In this document: positions 21,218-30,079 of the stretch, in pieces
Position numbering within the stretch: the first letter of the stretch is position 1
Layout: the number at the start of each line of letters is the position of its first letter
Source: Staphylococcus hyicus
Lineage (GTDB): Bacteria > Bacillota > Bacilli > Staphylococcales > Staphylococcaceae
DNA length: 64,000 nt
Direction of reading: 5' to 3'
NCBI RefSeq assembly: GCF_000816085.1
Contig: NZ_CP008747.1
Span: 1,550,001-1,614,000, forward strand
Position numbers and translations under genes: made by a program
The notes under the pieces: model-generated
Seen by the model: only the letters and a program-made list of their open reading frames with translations
Told to the model about the DNA's origin: nothing
The model's database searches: none

Positions 21218-22225
21218 TTATCCAGTATAATTTTCAGTCCAATAAGGTTGTTTATTTTTATTGAAGTCTACCCCTACACCAAGTGTGGATACATTAGGAT
21301 GTAGGATGTTTTTTCGGTGACCTGCAGAATTCATCAACCCTTGGTGCGCAAAGATTGCACTTTGTTGACCATAAGCAAGGTTTTCCGCTGCTGTTCTATA
21401 CTGGTGTCCATCTTTTTTCATACGATCAAATGGTGATTCACCTTTTAAATTCGTATGTTCAAAATACTGATTCACTGCCATATCATGACTATGTTTACGT
21501 GCAGTGTCAGCTAACGCTTCAGAGTAGTTTAATGCTTTTAAATTGTTTTGTACGCGTGTTGCATTGACTAAATAATAGTCTAGTTTTTCATAACTTTGAG
21601 CTAAACCTTTTGAAGGGGCACCATACTGACCATTTAATCGGTTTTCCATCTCTTTACTCACTTGTAAAAGCGCAGTTAACTGATTGCTACGATGTTTATC
21701 ATAAAATGCAGTTGTATAGATGCCATCTTTCTCAAACACATCATATTCATCGTTATTTTGGCGGTATAATGTATTTCCTTTTTTGATTCCTTCAAGGGGT
21801 TTACCTAATTTATCACGCACCACATTTTGTGGTGTGTTGTATTTAATACCTGATTTAGAAGTAATGATATTTTGATTCGTAAATAAACCATGAACTTTAC
21901 CATTAATATAACTTACTAAGATAAAGTCATTAAACTTGTTATGATATACATGCCATTTTGTACCGTATTCATTATCAAGTACAGCTGATGCTTTACCGAG
22001 TTTCGCCTCTACATCTTTTTGTGACATGTTAATCTGAATGTTGCGTATCGCAAACGCTTGTTGATCTGGAGTCTTTAATGCTGTATGTGATTTATTACTG
22101 TCAACAAGTTGATCTACTTTGGTAGTAACAGGTTGCGCCAATTTTTGTGTCGCATCTGTAGGTTGAACCGGAATCGTTAATACAATGACAAAACCGAGTA
22201 TGAGAAAAGATATGAATGATTTAAT
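21218..22225 (-). CDS. Secreted CAP/SCP-domain protein with apparent ATT start codon
   Basis: The C-terminal half is a CAP (SCP-like) domain with ALADTARKHSHDMAVNQYFEHTN, ENLAYGQQ and GHRKNILHPNVSTLGVGV. It is preceded by a CAP-associated N-terminal domain (MSQKDVEAKLGKASA... and a second GKPLEG repeat). Starting at the TTG at 22141 would give a cytoplasmic protein with no ribosome site. Upstream in frame lies an intact signal peptide (KSFISFLILGFVIVLTIPVQPTDA), and AGGAG at 22235-22239 is 9 bases from an ATT at 22223-22225, where ATG is expected. I place the start there (335 residues). It is either a rare ATT initiation or a start-codon mutation. Confidence 0.8.
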   Translation of the reverse strand: MKSFISFLILGFVIVLTIPVQPTDATQKLAQPVTTKVDQLVDSNKSHTALKTPDQQAFAIRNIQINMSQKDVEAKLGKASAVLDNEYGTKWHVYHNKFNDFILVSYINGKVHGLFTNQNIITSKSGIKYNTPQNVVRDKLGKPLEGIKKGNTLYRQNNDEYDVFEKDGIYTTAFYDKHRSNQLTALLQVSKEMENRLNGQYGAPSKGLAQSYEKLDYYLVNATRVQNNLKALNYSEALADTARKHSHDMAVNQYFEHTNLKGESPFDRMKKDGHQYRTAAENLAYGQQSAIFAHQGLMNSAGHRKNILHPNVSTLGVGVDFNKNKQPYWTENYTG

Positions 22226-22244
22226 AGAAATCCACTCCTATTTT

Positions 22245-23222
22245 TTAGTCTCTATCACCGTTGAAAATCGAATTTCTTACAATCACATAATCCACTTTTC
22301 GTAGTGCACCGATATCTTTACCACCCGCATAAGATATAGAACTTTGTAAGTCCTCTTGCATCTCAGTAAGGGTATCTTTTAGTGAACCTTTATGTTCTAC
22401 AAACATTTTTTTGCCTTCAACATTTTTACGTTCACCTTTTTGATATTCAGATGCACTACCAAAATATTCTTTATACTTTTTACCATCAACTTCTACTGTT
22501 TCACCTGGAGACTCATCATGAGCTGCAAATAAAGAACCAATCATCACCATCGAAGCACCAAAACGTACAGATTTAGCAATATCGCCGTGTGTACGAATGC
22601 CACCATCAGCAATAATTGGTTTACGTGCAGCCTTACTACAATGATTCACTGCTGCAAGTTGCCAACCACCTGTGCCAAAACCTGTTTTGATTTTTGTAAT
22701 ACATACACGACCTGGACCAATACCCACTTTAGTAGCATCTGCACCAGCATTTTCAAGTTCACGCACACCTTCTGGCGTACCAACATTACCAGCAATAACA
22801 AATACTTCAGGTAATAATTTTTTAATATGTTGAATCATTTCAATCACCTGATCTGAGTGACCATGTGCGATATCAATCGTGATGTATTCTGGTGAAAGGT
22901 CTGCTTCTTTAAGTGATTCAATAAACTTGAATTCTCCTTCTTTTACACCTACAGAAATGGAAGCAAACAATCCTTTATCTTTCATTTTTTTAACGAAAGG
23001 CAGACGTGCAGCTTCATCAAAACGATGCATTATATAGAAGTAATCATTTTCAGCGAACCACTCTGCTAACGTTTCATTCATTACCGTTTGCATATTTGCA
23101 GGCACAACCGGTAACTTAAAACGTTTTGGGCCAAATTGAATAGATGTATCAATTTCAGAACGACTTTTCACAATGCTTTTATTCGGTATGAGTTGAATAT
23201 CTTCGTAATCAAAAATTTTCAT
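22245..23222 (-). CDS. guaC: GMP reductase
   Basis: GuaC reduces GMP to IMP with NADPH, returning guanine nucleotides to the adenine pool. The 325-residue TIM-barrel protein has the catalytic Cys in [12 protein letters not shown], the phosphate-binding loop [18 protein letters not shown] and the flexible flap region. It matches GuaC rather than IMP dehydrogenase because it lacks CBS domains and has the GMP-reductase N-terminus [20 protein letters not shown]. The next gene upstream on this strand is rpsN2. Confidence 0.95.
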   Translation of the reverse strand: MKIFDYEDIQLIPNKSIVKSRSEIDTSIQFGPKRFKLPVVPANMQTVMNETLAEWFAENDYFYIMHRFDEAARLPFVKKMKDKGLFASISVGVKEGEFKFIESLKEADLSPEYITIDIAHGHSDQVIEMIQHIKKLLPEVFVIAGNVGTPEGVRELENAGADATKVGIGPGRVCITKIKTGFGTGGWQLAAVNHCSKAARKPIIADGGIRTHGDIAKSVRFGASMVMIGSLFAAHDESPGETVEVDGKKYKEYFGSASEYQKGERKNVEGKKMFVEHKGSLKDTLTEMQEDLQSSISYAGGKDIGALRKVDYVIVRNSIFNGDRD

Positions 23223-23295
23223 TTTCTAAACCCCTTATAAATTTATTCCAAAAGATAATATACTATCTATTGGCAATAAAGTAAATAAAAGGTTC

Positions 23296-23565
23296 TTACC
23301 AACTTGATTTTTTCACGCCAGGAATTTGCCCTTTATGTGCATGCTCTCTGAAAGCAATACGTGACATTTCAAATTTACGTAACACGCCTCTTGGACGACC
23401 CGTTACTTTACATCTACGTGTTAAACGTGTTGGTGATGAATCTCTTGGTAATTTTCTTAAAGCTTCATAATCACCTTTTGCTTTAAGTTCGCGTCTTAAT
23501 TCAGCGTATTTTGCAACTAAAGCTTCACGCTTTTGTTCTTTGGCAATTTTAGATTTTTTCGCCAT
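23296..23565 (-). CDS. rpsN2: Ribosomal protein S14, zinc-independent type
   Basis: S14 is a 30S head protein. This 89-residue version is the longer C-minus form: it has only one Cys ([11 protein letters not shown]) and no CxxC pairs, so it needs no zinc. Such paralogues replace the zinc-ribbon S14 under zinc starvation. A 21-bp perfect palindrome at 23587-23607, 22 bases ahead of the start codon, matches the Zur operator. The start ATG 23565 follows GGAGAG. The primary zinc-binding S14 would be expected elsewhere, in the main ribosomal operon. Confidence 0.94.
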   Translation of the reverse strand: MAKKSKIAKEQKREALVAKYAELRRELKAKGDYEALRKLPRDSSPTRLTRRCKVTGRPRGVLRKFEMSRIAFREHAHKGQIPGVKKSSW

Positions 23566-23586
23566 ATCTATCTCTCCTTCATTATC

Positions 23587-23607
23587 AAATCGTAATTATT
23601 ACGATTT
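23587..23607. promoter_or_regulatory. Zur operator upstream of rpsN2
   Basis: A perfect palindrome has arms AAATCGTAAT and ATTACGATTT around a single central T. This is the known Zur box of Bacillus and Staphylococcus. It lies between rpsN2 and rpmG and indicates repression by zinc-loaded Zur. Confidence 0.9.
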
Positions 23608-23712
23608 AAATCATAGCATATCCTTTTATTGTGAATCAAGGATGATTTTTATAATAATTAAAATATGGTATAAATAACTGTTGGCAAAGCGTTCAAAACA
23701 TGATAAAATAAC

Positions 23713-23733
23713 AAATCGTAATAGTTTCAATTT
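23713..23733. promoter_or_regulatory. Second, degenerate Zur-like box upstream of rpmG
   Basis: The left arm AAATCGTAAT is perfect, while the right arm is GTTTCAATTT, which keeps 6 of 10 positions. It sits 17 bases before rpmG, overlapping the usual promoter/ribosome-site region. Confidence 0.5.
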
Positions 23734-23750
23734 AAAAGGAGGTCGACCCA

Positions 23751-23900
23751 ATGCGCGTTAATGTGACATTAGCATGTACTGAATGTGGTGACCGTAACTA
23801 CATCACTACGAAAAACAAACGTACGAATCCTGAGCGTATCGAAATGATGAAATATTGCCCAAGATTAAACAAACATACGTTACACAGAGAAACGAAATAA
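23751..23900 (+). CDS. rpmG: Ribosomal protein L33, three-cysteine variant
   Basis: L33 is a small 50S protein. This 49-residue gene starts at ATG 23751, 8 bases after a strong AAAAGGAGG. The zinc ribbon is incomplete: CTEC is present but the second knuckle reads CPRL, so only three of four Cys remain. That fits a form with weak or no zinc binding, and the gene is divergent from zinc-independent rpsN2 across Zur-type boxes. A terminator lies 50 bases downstream. Confidence 0.93.
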   Translation: MRVNVTLACTECGDRNYITTKNKRTNPERIEMMKYCPRLNKHTLHRETK

Positions 23901-23949
23901 TAAGTTGATTTAAGCAGTTACGAAACACCAACTCATCAAAATACGACGT

Positions 23950-23987
23950 AAGCTACAGCCCGAAAGTTCGGTGTTGTGGCTTTTTTG
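23950..23987 (+). terminator. Terminator after rpmG
   Basis: The stem AAGCTACAG/TTGTGGCTT with inner CCGAAAGTTCGG is followed by TTTTTT. Confidence 0.8.
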
Positions 23988-24232
23988 TTTTCTTTTTAAA
24001 GACGCTCATTACTCAACTTCTATTAACTAAACCAACAACTAAAATTACTTTAGTCTGAAAGTACCACACGTGAGAAAAAACTTCTCTTCAGAATTATTAT
24101 TTGTACTGCAATTTCATAAGTTTAAGTTTGACAAATCCCTTTCTCAAAAATATAAAATTACAATGATAAAAACCCGTAACTTTTAAATTTCAAAAAGCCT
24201 AGTTGTTTTGTCCGTTGATCTCCATATTGATG
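23988..24232. other. Intergenic AT-rich stretch between rpmG and katA
   Basis: About 245 bases between converging transcription units. I see no plausible coding frame with a ribosome site and no clear repeat. Confidence 0.4.
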
Positions 24233-24265
24233 AAAAAAGGGCAACTCCAAAGAAGCGCCCCCTTA
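24233..24265 (-). terminator. Terminator of katA
   Basis: On the minus strand AAGGGGGC and GCCCTTTTTT form an imperfect hairpin with one bulged G, directly after the katA stop codon. Confidence 0.55.
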
Positions 24266-24271
24266 TATACA

Positions 24272-25768
24272 TTATTTAATTCCCGCTAAAATAAAGTCTA
24301 ATTGATCTAACATGCCTAACGCTTTAGCGACACCTTTACCATAATCTGGATCTGCTTGGTAACAATGTCGAATATGACGATGTTTTACTTCATCTGTCGT
24401 ACCTTCCATTTCATCTGCCGTATTTTTGAACATACGTTGTTGCTGCTCTGGAGATTGTAAACGGAACAATTTACCAGGTTGTTCAAAATAATTATCGTCG
24501 TCTTCTCTGAAATTATATTCATATGCATCTCCATGAAGCTCTAAAGGCGGTCGCTTGTATTCTGGTTGACTTTCATGTACACCATAACTATTAGGATAAT
24601 AGTGGGTTTGACTGCCTTGGTTTCCATCTAGTATGCGCATTTGACCGTCACGACTGAAAGGACAAATATTGTTTACACCCACACCTTTTGGTTGGTTCAC
24701 AGGGATTTGCCAGTGGTTAACCCCTAAGCGATAACGTTGTGCATCTCCATAAGAGAACAAACGACCTTGTAACATTTTGTCTGGGGAGAAATCAATACCA
24801 GGAATAATGTTTGTAGGTGCAAAAGCAGCTTGTTCTACATCTTGGAAATAGTTATCGGGGTTACGATTCAATTCGAATTCACCAACTTCAATAAGTGGAT
24901 ATTCATCTTTGAACCATACTTTTGTTAAGTCAAATGGATTATCTTTATGGTGTTTAGCTTGTTCTTCTGTCATTACTTGAATATACATTTTCCATTTAGG
25001 AAAGTCACCGTTTTCGATTGCATTATATAAATCGCGTTGAGATGATTCACGATCTTCACCGACGATTTTAGCCGCTTCTTCAGGTTGAATATTTTCAATA
25101 CCTTGTTGCGTACGGAAATGGAATTTCACCCATACACGCTCATTGTTTGCGTTAATCATACCGTATGTGTGTGAACCAAACCCATGCATATGACGATACC
25201 CTTTCGGAATACCTCGATCTGTCATTAAAATCGTCACTTGATGCAATGCTTCAGGTAAAGAAGTCCAAAAGTCCCAATTATTTTGTGCACTTCTCATATT
25301 CGTTCTTGGATCACGTTTCACTGCGCGGTTTAAACTTACAAATAGTTTTGGATCTCTAAAGAAAAATACGGGTGTGTTATTTCCTACTAAGTCCCAGTTA
25401 CCTTCTTCTGTATAGAATTTTAATGCGAAACCTCGAATATCACGTTCAGCGTCAGCTGCTCCACGTTCACCTGCTACCGTTGAAAAACGTGCGAACATCT
25501 CAGTCTTTTTCCCCACTTCTGAAAAAATTTTGGCACATGTATATTGTGTAATATCATTGGTCACGGTAAATGTACCAAACGCACCTGATCCTTTCGCATG
25601 CATACGTCTTTCTGGAATCACTTCACGATCAAAATGAGACATTTGTTCTAAGAAGTATGGGTCTTGCATTAATAATGGACCACGCGGGCCCGCTGTGGCT
25701 GTGTTTTCACGATCTCCAACTGGGTGGCCAAATAAACCAGTTAATTTAGTTGGTTCTTCACGACGCAT
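24272..25768 (-). CDS. katA: Catalase
   Basis: KatA is a haem catalase that breaks down hydrogen peroxide in the cytoplasm. The 498-residue protein is a clade-3, small-subunit catalase. It shows the distal His in [14 protein letters not shown], the distal Asn in [12 protein letters not shown] and the proximal haem-ligand Tyr in [19 protein letters not shown]-binding region residues are also present. ATG 25768 follows GAGGG. A near-consensus PerR box lies 21 bases upstream of the start codon, so induction by peroxide is expected, as known for staphylococcal katA. Confidence 0.97.
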   Translation of the reverse strand: MRREEPTKLTGLFGHPVGDRENTATAGPRGPLLMQDPYFLEQMSHFDREVIPERRMHAKGSGAFGTFTVTNDITQYTCAKIFSEVGKKTEMFARFSTVAGERGAADAERDIRGFALKFYTEEGNWDLVGNNTPVFFFRDPKLFVSLNRAVKRDPRTNMRSAQNNWDFWTSLPEALHQVTILMTDRGIPKGYRHMHGFGSHTYGMINANNERVWVKFHFRTQQGIENIQPEEAAKIVGEDRESSQRDLYNAIENGDFPKWKMYIQVMTEEQAKHHKDNPFDLTKVWFKDEYPLIEVGEFELNRNPDNYFQDVEQAAFAPTNIIPGIDFSPDKMLQGRLFSYGDAQRYRLGVNHWQIPVNQPKGVGVNNICPFSRDGQMRILDGNQGSQTHYYPNSYGVHESQPEYKRPPLELHGDAYEYNFREDDDNYFEQPGKLFRLQSPEQQQRMFKNTADEMEGTTDEVKHRHIRHCYQADPDYGKGVAKALGMLDQLDFILAGIK

Positions 25769-25788
25769 AATAAAACCCTCTTTCTTCT

Positions 25789-25803
25789 TTATAATAATTC
25801 TAA
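25789..25803. promoter_or_regulatory. PerR box in the katA promoter region
   Basis: On the minus strand TTAGAATTATTATAA matches the PerR consensus TTATAATTATTATAA at 14 of 15 positions. Its place between promoter and start codon fits repression. Confidence 0.85.
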
Positions 25804-25970
25804 TGTAGTACTCATCTCAAATTATACTTAAAAATTCTAAAAAAAGGAACTATTTCGCCTTTTTTCGGTGTATTTTTTTAATTTAGGGCTTTAAAGTTAT
25901 AAAATACTATTGAAACCCCTCACTTTTGCAAGTACAATATATAGAATAATTGAATAGGGAGAAGATGTTT

Positions 25971-27431
25971 ATGGAAGAAAAGAATTTAAGTCGGGGGCTC
26001 CAATTGAGACATATCACTATGTTTGCAATTGGTGGTGCCATAGGTACAGGTTTATTTGTTGCTACTGGTGGCGTAATTGCACAAGCTGGTCCGGGTGGTG
26101 CAATTTTAGCCTATTTAATTATTGGAACAATGCTATATTTTCTCATGTCCTCTATAGGTGAAATGGCAACGTTCTACCCAGTTTCAGGTTCATTTAGTAG
26201 TTATGCGACACGGTTCGTAGATGCTTCATTAGGTTTTACGATGGGTTGGTTATACTGGCTTATTTGGGCACTCGTTACAAGTGTAGATGTCATTATTGCT
26301 ACCAATGTACTAAGTTATTGGGATGCCTTTAGTTTCTTCTCACCTTTGGTTTGGAGTATTATCTTTTTAAGTTTATTATTACTATTAAATGTTTTTTCAG
26401 TTAAAGCCTTTGGAGAAGCGGAATTTTGGCTCTCGTTAATTAAAGTTGTGACGATAATTGTCTTCATTATATTAGGTATTTTAATGATCTTTGGTATTTT
26501 AGGCGGTCACACATATGGCTTTGATAACTTTACCTTAGGCGAAGCACCGTTTGTCGGTGGTATTTCAGGATTTCTAAGCGTATTACTGATTGCAGGCTTC
26601 TCTGTTGGTGGTACCGAAGTTGTGGCTGTTACTGCTGGGGAATCCGATAATCCTAAAAAATCTATGCCTCGCGCAATTAAACAAGTATTCTGGCGTATAT
26701 TATTATTCTACGTTCTATCCATTGCAGTCATTTCAGCTATTATTCCATATACAGACCCAACGCTATTAAATGAAAGCAGTTCGATAACACAGAGTCCTTT
26801 CACAATTGTTTTTGATAAAGTCGGTATTGCATTTGCAGCATCAGTGATTAATGCTGTGATATTAACGTCCTTACTGTCAGCTTCTAATTCAGGGATGTTT
26901 ACAACGAGTCGTATGTTGTTTTCTCTTAGTCAACAAGGCTCAGCACCTAAGTTGTTAAGTCGTATTAATCATTCAACGAAATTACCTTTAAATGCTTTAT
27001 TCACAACATTTATTTTAATTACAGCTGTCACTGTGTATGCCAATTTTAATCCACAAAGCGTGATGGCATTATTAAATATAATTGGTGCCTTAATCACTTT
27101 CGTGTGGGCTTCAAGTATCATTTCACAAATTCGTATGCGTCGTGCGATTAAAGTTCAAAACAAAGACATTAATCAGTTATTACCGTATAAGTCGCCCTTA
27201 TTCCCTATAGGGCCTATCGTTGTTTTAGCCATTATTGCATTTTTAATTTTTGGAAGTTCTTTTGAAGCAATCGTTACTTTTGATATCGCTAAACTTGCAC
27301 AAAGCTTCTTACCGATTGTTTTACTAATCGTGGTTTATTTCATTCATAAGGTTCTAAATCGTACAAAGCTCATTCCATTAAATGAAATTGATTTATCAGA
27401 GCACGAAATGTATAATCAAAAGCAGTCTTAA
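25971..27431 (+). CDS. Amino acid permease, LysP-like (APC family)
   Basis: This 486-residue protein has about 12 membrane helices of the amino acid-polyamine-organocation family, AAT branch. Signatures are the helix-1 MFAIGGAIGTGLFVATGG and the loop GESDNPKKSMPRAIKQVFWRILLFY followed by IIPYTDP, which resembles the lysine permease LysP. Lysine is therefore the best substrate guess, not proven. The start is set at ATG 25971 (MEEKNLSRG), 9 bases after AGGGAG; earlier in-frame codons at 25950 and 25965 overlap or crowd that site. It is divergent from katA, with its own terminator. Confidence 0.85.
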   Translation: MEEKNLSRGLQLRHITMFAIGGAIGTGLFVATGGVIAQAGPGGAILAYLIIGTMLYFLMSSIGEMATFYPVSGSFSSYATRFVDASLGFTMGWLYWLIWALVTSVDVIIATNVLSYWDAFSFFSPLVWSIIFLSLLLLLNVFSVKAFGEAEFWLSLIKVVTIIVFIILGILMIFGILGGHTYGFDNFTLGEAPFVGGISGFLSVLLIAGFSVGGTEVVAVTAGESDNPKKSMPRAIKQVFWRILLFYVLSIAVISAIIPYTDPTLLNESSSITQSPFTIVFDKVGIAFAASVINAVILTSLLSASNSGMFTTSRMLFSLSQQGSAPKLLSRINHSTKLPLNALFTTFILITAVTVYANFNPQSVMALLNIIGALITFVWASSIISQIRMRRAIKVQNKDINQLLPYKSPLFPIGPIVVLAIIAFLIFGSSFEAIVTFDIAKLAQSFLPIVLLIVVYFIHKVLNRTKLIPLNEIDLSEHEMYNQKQS

Positions 27432-27455
27432 TTACGCACATATAACTGTAAAATT

Positions 27456-27494
27456 AGCGACAATGATGTTGATTCATTCCTCTTCATTGTCGCT
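27456..27494 (+). terminator. Terminator after the LysP-like permease
   Basis: A perfect 11-bp stem AGCGACAATGA (27456-27466) pairs with TCATTGTCGCT (27484-27494), followed by TTTT. Confidence 0.85.
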
Positions 27495-27563
27495 TTTTAT
27501 ATTATTTTCAGTACAAACAAATTCATGTATAATAAAGTAAACAATTTGTAAAGGGTGGACATT

Positions 27564-27878
27564 ATGGTTGGACAAACAAACCTTTTTGATGATGTTTTAA
27601 AACAAGACGAACGCTTTGTTATTGTGGTTCAAGCTTTTGAAGATAAGCACAATCAACTTACAAAACGCACATTGAGAGAGTATACTAGCCTTACACATGA
27701 ACAAATGGAAAGTTTATACGCACATTTAAAAGAGCTCTATTTAGAAGAACCTTTCGCTCAACATCAAACCGCATTTTCAATCACAGTATATACCAACCTT
27801 GACTATGCGGCAGACCAAGTCTATGCACACATCAAACGTCATCGAGGTAGAAAAGAATGGACACATACAGCGAAATAA
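27564..27878 (+). CDS. Conserved hypothetical protein, 104 residues
   Basis: A soluble protein of mixed helix and strand with no membrane segment or signal peptide: FDDVLKQDERFVIVVQAFED, then a helical middle (LTHEQMESLYAHLKELYLEE) and a basic tail (IKRHRGRKEWTHTAK). ATG 27564 is preferred because AAAGGGTGG precedes it by 5 bases. It is monocistronic between two hairpins. I do not recognise a family with confidence. The regular composition and good ribosome site argue for a real gene. Confidence 0.75.
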   Translation: MVGQTNLFDDVLKQDERFVIVVQAFEDKHNQLTKRTLREYTSLTHEQMESLYAHLKELYLEEPFAQHQTAFSITVYTNLDYAADQVYAHIKRHRGRKEWTHTAK

Positions 27879-27938
27879 ACGCATCAAAATAAGAGTTATG
27901 TGACTTCTTTATTAAATGGTACTTTGCATCAGAAAATT

Positions 27939-27985
27939 AAATAGCCAGCAAAGTTCATGAACAAATGAATTTTGCTGGCTATTTT
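27939..27985. repeat. Long palindromic hairpin, copy 1 (GCCAGCAAAGTTCAT type)
   Basis: Left arm AATAGCCAGCAAAGTTCAT and right arm ATGAATTTTGCTGGCTATT form a 19-bp near-perfect stem with a 6-base loop, ending in T residues. It may terminate the upstream gene. A related hairpin with compensating changes occurs at 46952-46996. Confidence 0.75.
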
Positions 27986-28164
27986 GATACATCTTATCTT
28001 AAATTGCGTACTTTTTAACTTCATACCTTTATACATAGTAAAATAGTAAAAATGTGCAAATTACGTCATCAGTATAATATAATACATAAATTTGCATCGA
28101 TCTAAACTTTCAAAACCATAAGGTTGAATTGAAATTCTAGGTATTAGGTTCATAAAATGAACGA

Positions 28165-28968
28165 CTATTTTATAAATTGCTTCAAAGCGTGTGGAATGCC
28201 GTCCTCATCATGCCCCTTTGTTATCATTTTAGCACGTTCTTTTAATACATCTATCGCATTCCCCATCGCAATTGGCATCCCAACAACATCGAACATTTCT
28301 TTATCGTTGGCGCTATCTCCAAAAGCAATCATTTGGTTTACGTCTATATTTAATCGTTGTGCCAAATCTTGAATGGCATTACCTTTTGACACGCCAGCAC
28401 TCATAAATTCTAAGAAAAAGGGTTTACTTGTCGTACATGTTATCGTTTCATTAAACGTGCCTTTCAAAGTGGACATGAGCTCAGCAATATGGGCTTCGTA
28501 ATCAACCCCCATGGCTTTAGGGACAGGTTCTTGAATATAATCTTTTAAATCAAATACGCGTTTCATTGGTAATCCAGTAATTTCTGCTTCGATATTCATA
28601 TATTCATGGTCACCCTCATAAATAATATGGCCATCTTTATATGTAATGGTAAACAAGCCATGTTGACGACAATAATCTACAATGTCATCAAAATCAGCTT
28701 TTGAAATCAACTCACTTGCGATGACTTCTTTTGTCTTTAAATCAATCGTTTTCGCACCATTATAAGACATAATATAACTGTTATGTTGATCCATCTTTAA
28801 AGCTTCCGCTACCGGAATCATTCCTTCTGTAGGTCTACCAGATGCTAAAGCTATCGAATACCCTTTCTCTTGGATGTCAATCAAATACGCTTTCGTCTCT
28901 TTTGAAACAGTGTTTTCTGACGTCATTAATGTGTCATCCATATCCATAATAATTAAGTCTGGTTTCAT
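28165..28968 (-). CDS. HAD-superfamily Cof-type sugar-phosphate phosphatase
   Basis: This 267-residue haloacid-dehalogenase hydrolase of the Cof/YidA subfamily (type IIB cap) has motif I DMDDTLMTSENTVS (nucleophile Asp and acid/base Asp), motif II LASGRP, motif III Lys in SKGNAIQDLAQRL and motif IV FGDSANDKEMFDVVG. Such enzymes dephosphorylate sugar phosphates or flavin/PLP phosphates; the substrate cannot be read. It follows the thr operon on the same strand but is separated by a terminator. In S. aureus a Cof-type gene also follows thrB (recalled). Confidence 0.9.
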   Translation of the reverse strand: MKPDLIIMDMDDTLMTSENTVSKETKAYLIDIQEKGYSIALASGRPTEGMIPVAEALKMDQHNSYIMSYNGAKTIDLKTKEVIASELISKADFDDIVDYCRQHGLFTITYKDGHIIYEGDHEYMNIEAEITGLPMKRVFDLKDYIQEPVPKAMGVDYEAHIAELMSTLKGTFNETITCTTSKPFFLEFMSAGVSKGNAIQDLAQRLNIDVNQMIAFGDSANDKEMFDVVGMPIAMGNAIDVLKERAKMITKGHDEDGIPHALKQFIK

Positions 28969-29058
28969 AGTTACGCTCCTTTCATACCTTTTAATATTAC
29001 AACATTTCGCCTCTAAAAAACATAAGGATTGATGAAATAACCTATTCGCCCCAAAAGA

Positions 29059-29099
29059 AAACCCTTCAAATTACACAAGCCTGTGTAATTGAAAGGTTT
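29059..29099 (-). terminator. Terminator of the hom-thrC-thrB operon
   Basis: The stem AATTACACA/TGTGTAATT is extended by AAACC/GGTTT-type pairing with small bulges. A TTTTCTTTT run follows on the minus strand. Confidence 0.75.
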
Positions 29100-29158
29100 A
29101 CTCAATCTATATTCGTTAAAAGATGCGACATCCATATTTGTTTAAATGGAATGCTCGT

Positions 29159-30079
29159 CTAATATCGATAAACAATTTTAGACTTGATACCTTGCAAATT
29201 AACCGTCGCAAGTTCTGAATGACAAGAAGAGATATCTTGTCGCAATGCACGAACGAGCGGACCACTTCGTTCTTTTTTTATCATCGTCAATATAGTCGGA
29301 CCTGCACCTGAAATGACTGTCGCATAGGCATCATATTGTTTAGCAATTTCTTTAACTCTATGAAAATCAGGTAAAAGATGTTGACGATACGGTTCATGTA
29401 AACCATCTTGTTCCATCATTTTTCCAGCCAATTCATAATTGTGCTGTATCAATGCACTAATCATTGTATTACTAATGGCACTATACTTTACTGCTTCCTT
29501 ATGTGAAATTGTTTCTGGCAGTACACGCCTCGCCGCTTCAGTTTCTAAAGGATATGTTGGAATCGTAATAATAAAATCTACATCTGGTACATCGATATGT
29601 GCGACATCGGTCATTGATGTGTCTGCATTATGATAACCTACGACTAATCCGCCATAAATGGTTGGCGCTACATTATCAGGGTGTCCTTCCATTTCAGTTG
29701 CTAATTGAAGTAATTCATATTTTGATAACTCAATGTCACCAAAATAATTCGCAATATATAGTGCGCCGACGAGTGCAGAAGCAGATGAGCCTAAACCACG
29801 AGCTAAAGGGATGTCACTATACATTTTTACTTCTAGTGGAGGTAATGTGACATCATAACGTTTAGCCACTTGTTGGGCAATCTTATAAATGTAATGAGAT
29901 GAGTCTGTAGGTAAATCTTCTAAACACGGGCCGTCATGTACGAAAGTCCAAGATGGTCCATGAATAGGTTGTGCCTCTATAATTAAAAACTTGTTGAGCG
30001 CCATACCAATCGAATCAAACCCACACCCTAAATTCGCCGTGGAAGCTGGAATTTTTAATGTTAATTTATGTTTTATCAT
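29159..30079 (-). CDS. thrB: Homoserine kinase
   Basis: ThrB phosphorylates homoserine with ATP, the step before threonine synthase. The 306-residue GHMP kinase has the N-terminal motif [19 protein letters not shown], the ATP-binding [20 protein letters not shown] and the C-terminal [10 protein letters not shown]. Its ATG at 30079 overlaps the thrC stop codon by four bases, so the genes are translationally coupled in the order hom-thrC-thrB. Confidence 0.96.
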   Translation of the reverse strand: MIKHKLTLKIPASTANLGCGFDSIGMALNKFLIIEAQPIHGPSWTFVHDGPCLEDLPTDSSHYIYKIAQQVAKRYDVTLPPLEVKMYSDIPLARGLGSSASALVGALYIANYFGDIELSKYELLQLATEMEGHPDNVAPTIYGGLVVGYHNADTSMTDVAHIDVPDVDFIITIPTYPLETEAARRVLPETISHKEAVKYSAISNTMISALIQHNYELAGKMMEQDGLHEPYRQHLLPDFHRVKEIAKQYDAYATVISGAGPTILTMIKKERSGPLVRALRQDISSCHSELATVNLQGIKSKIVYRY

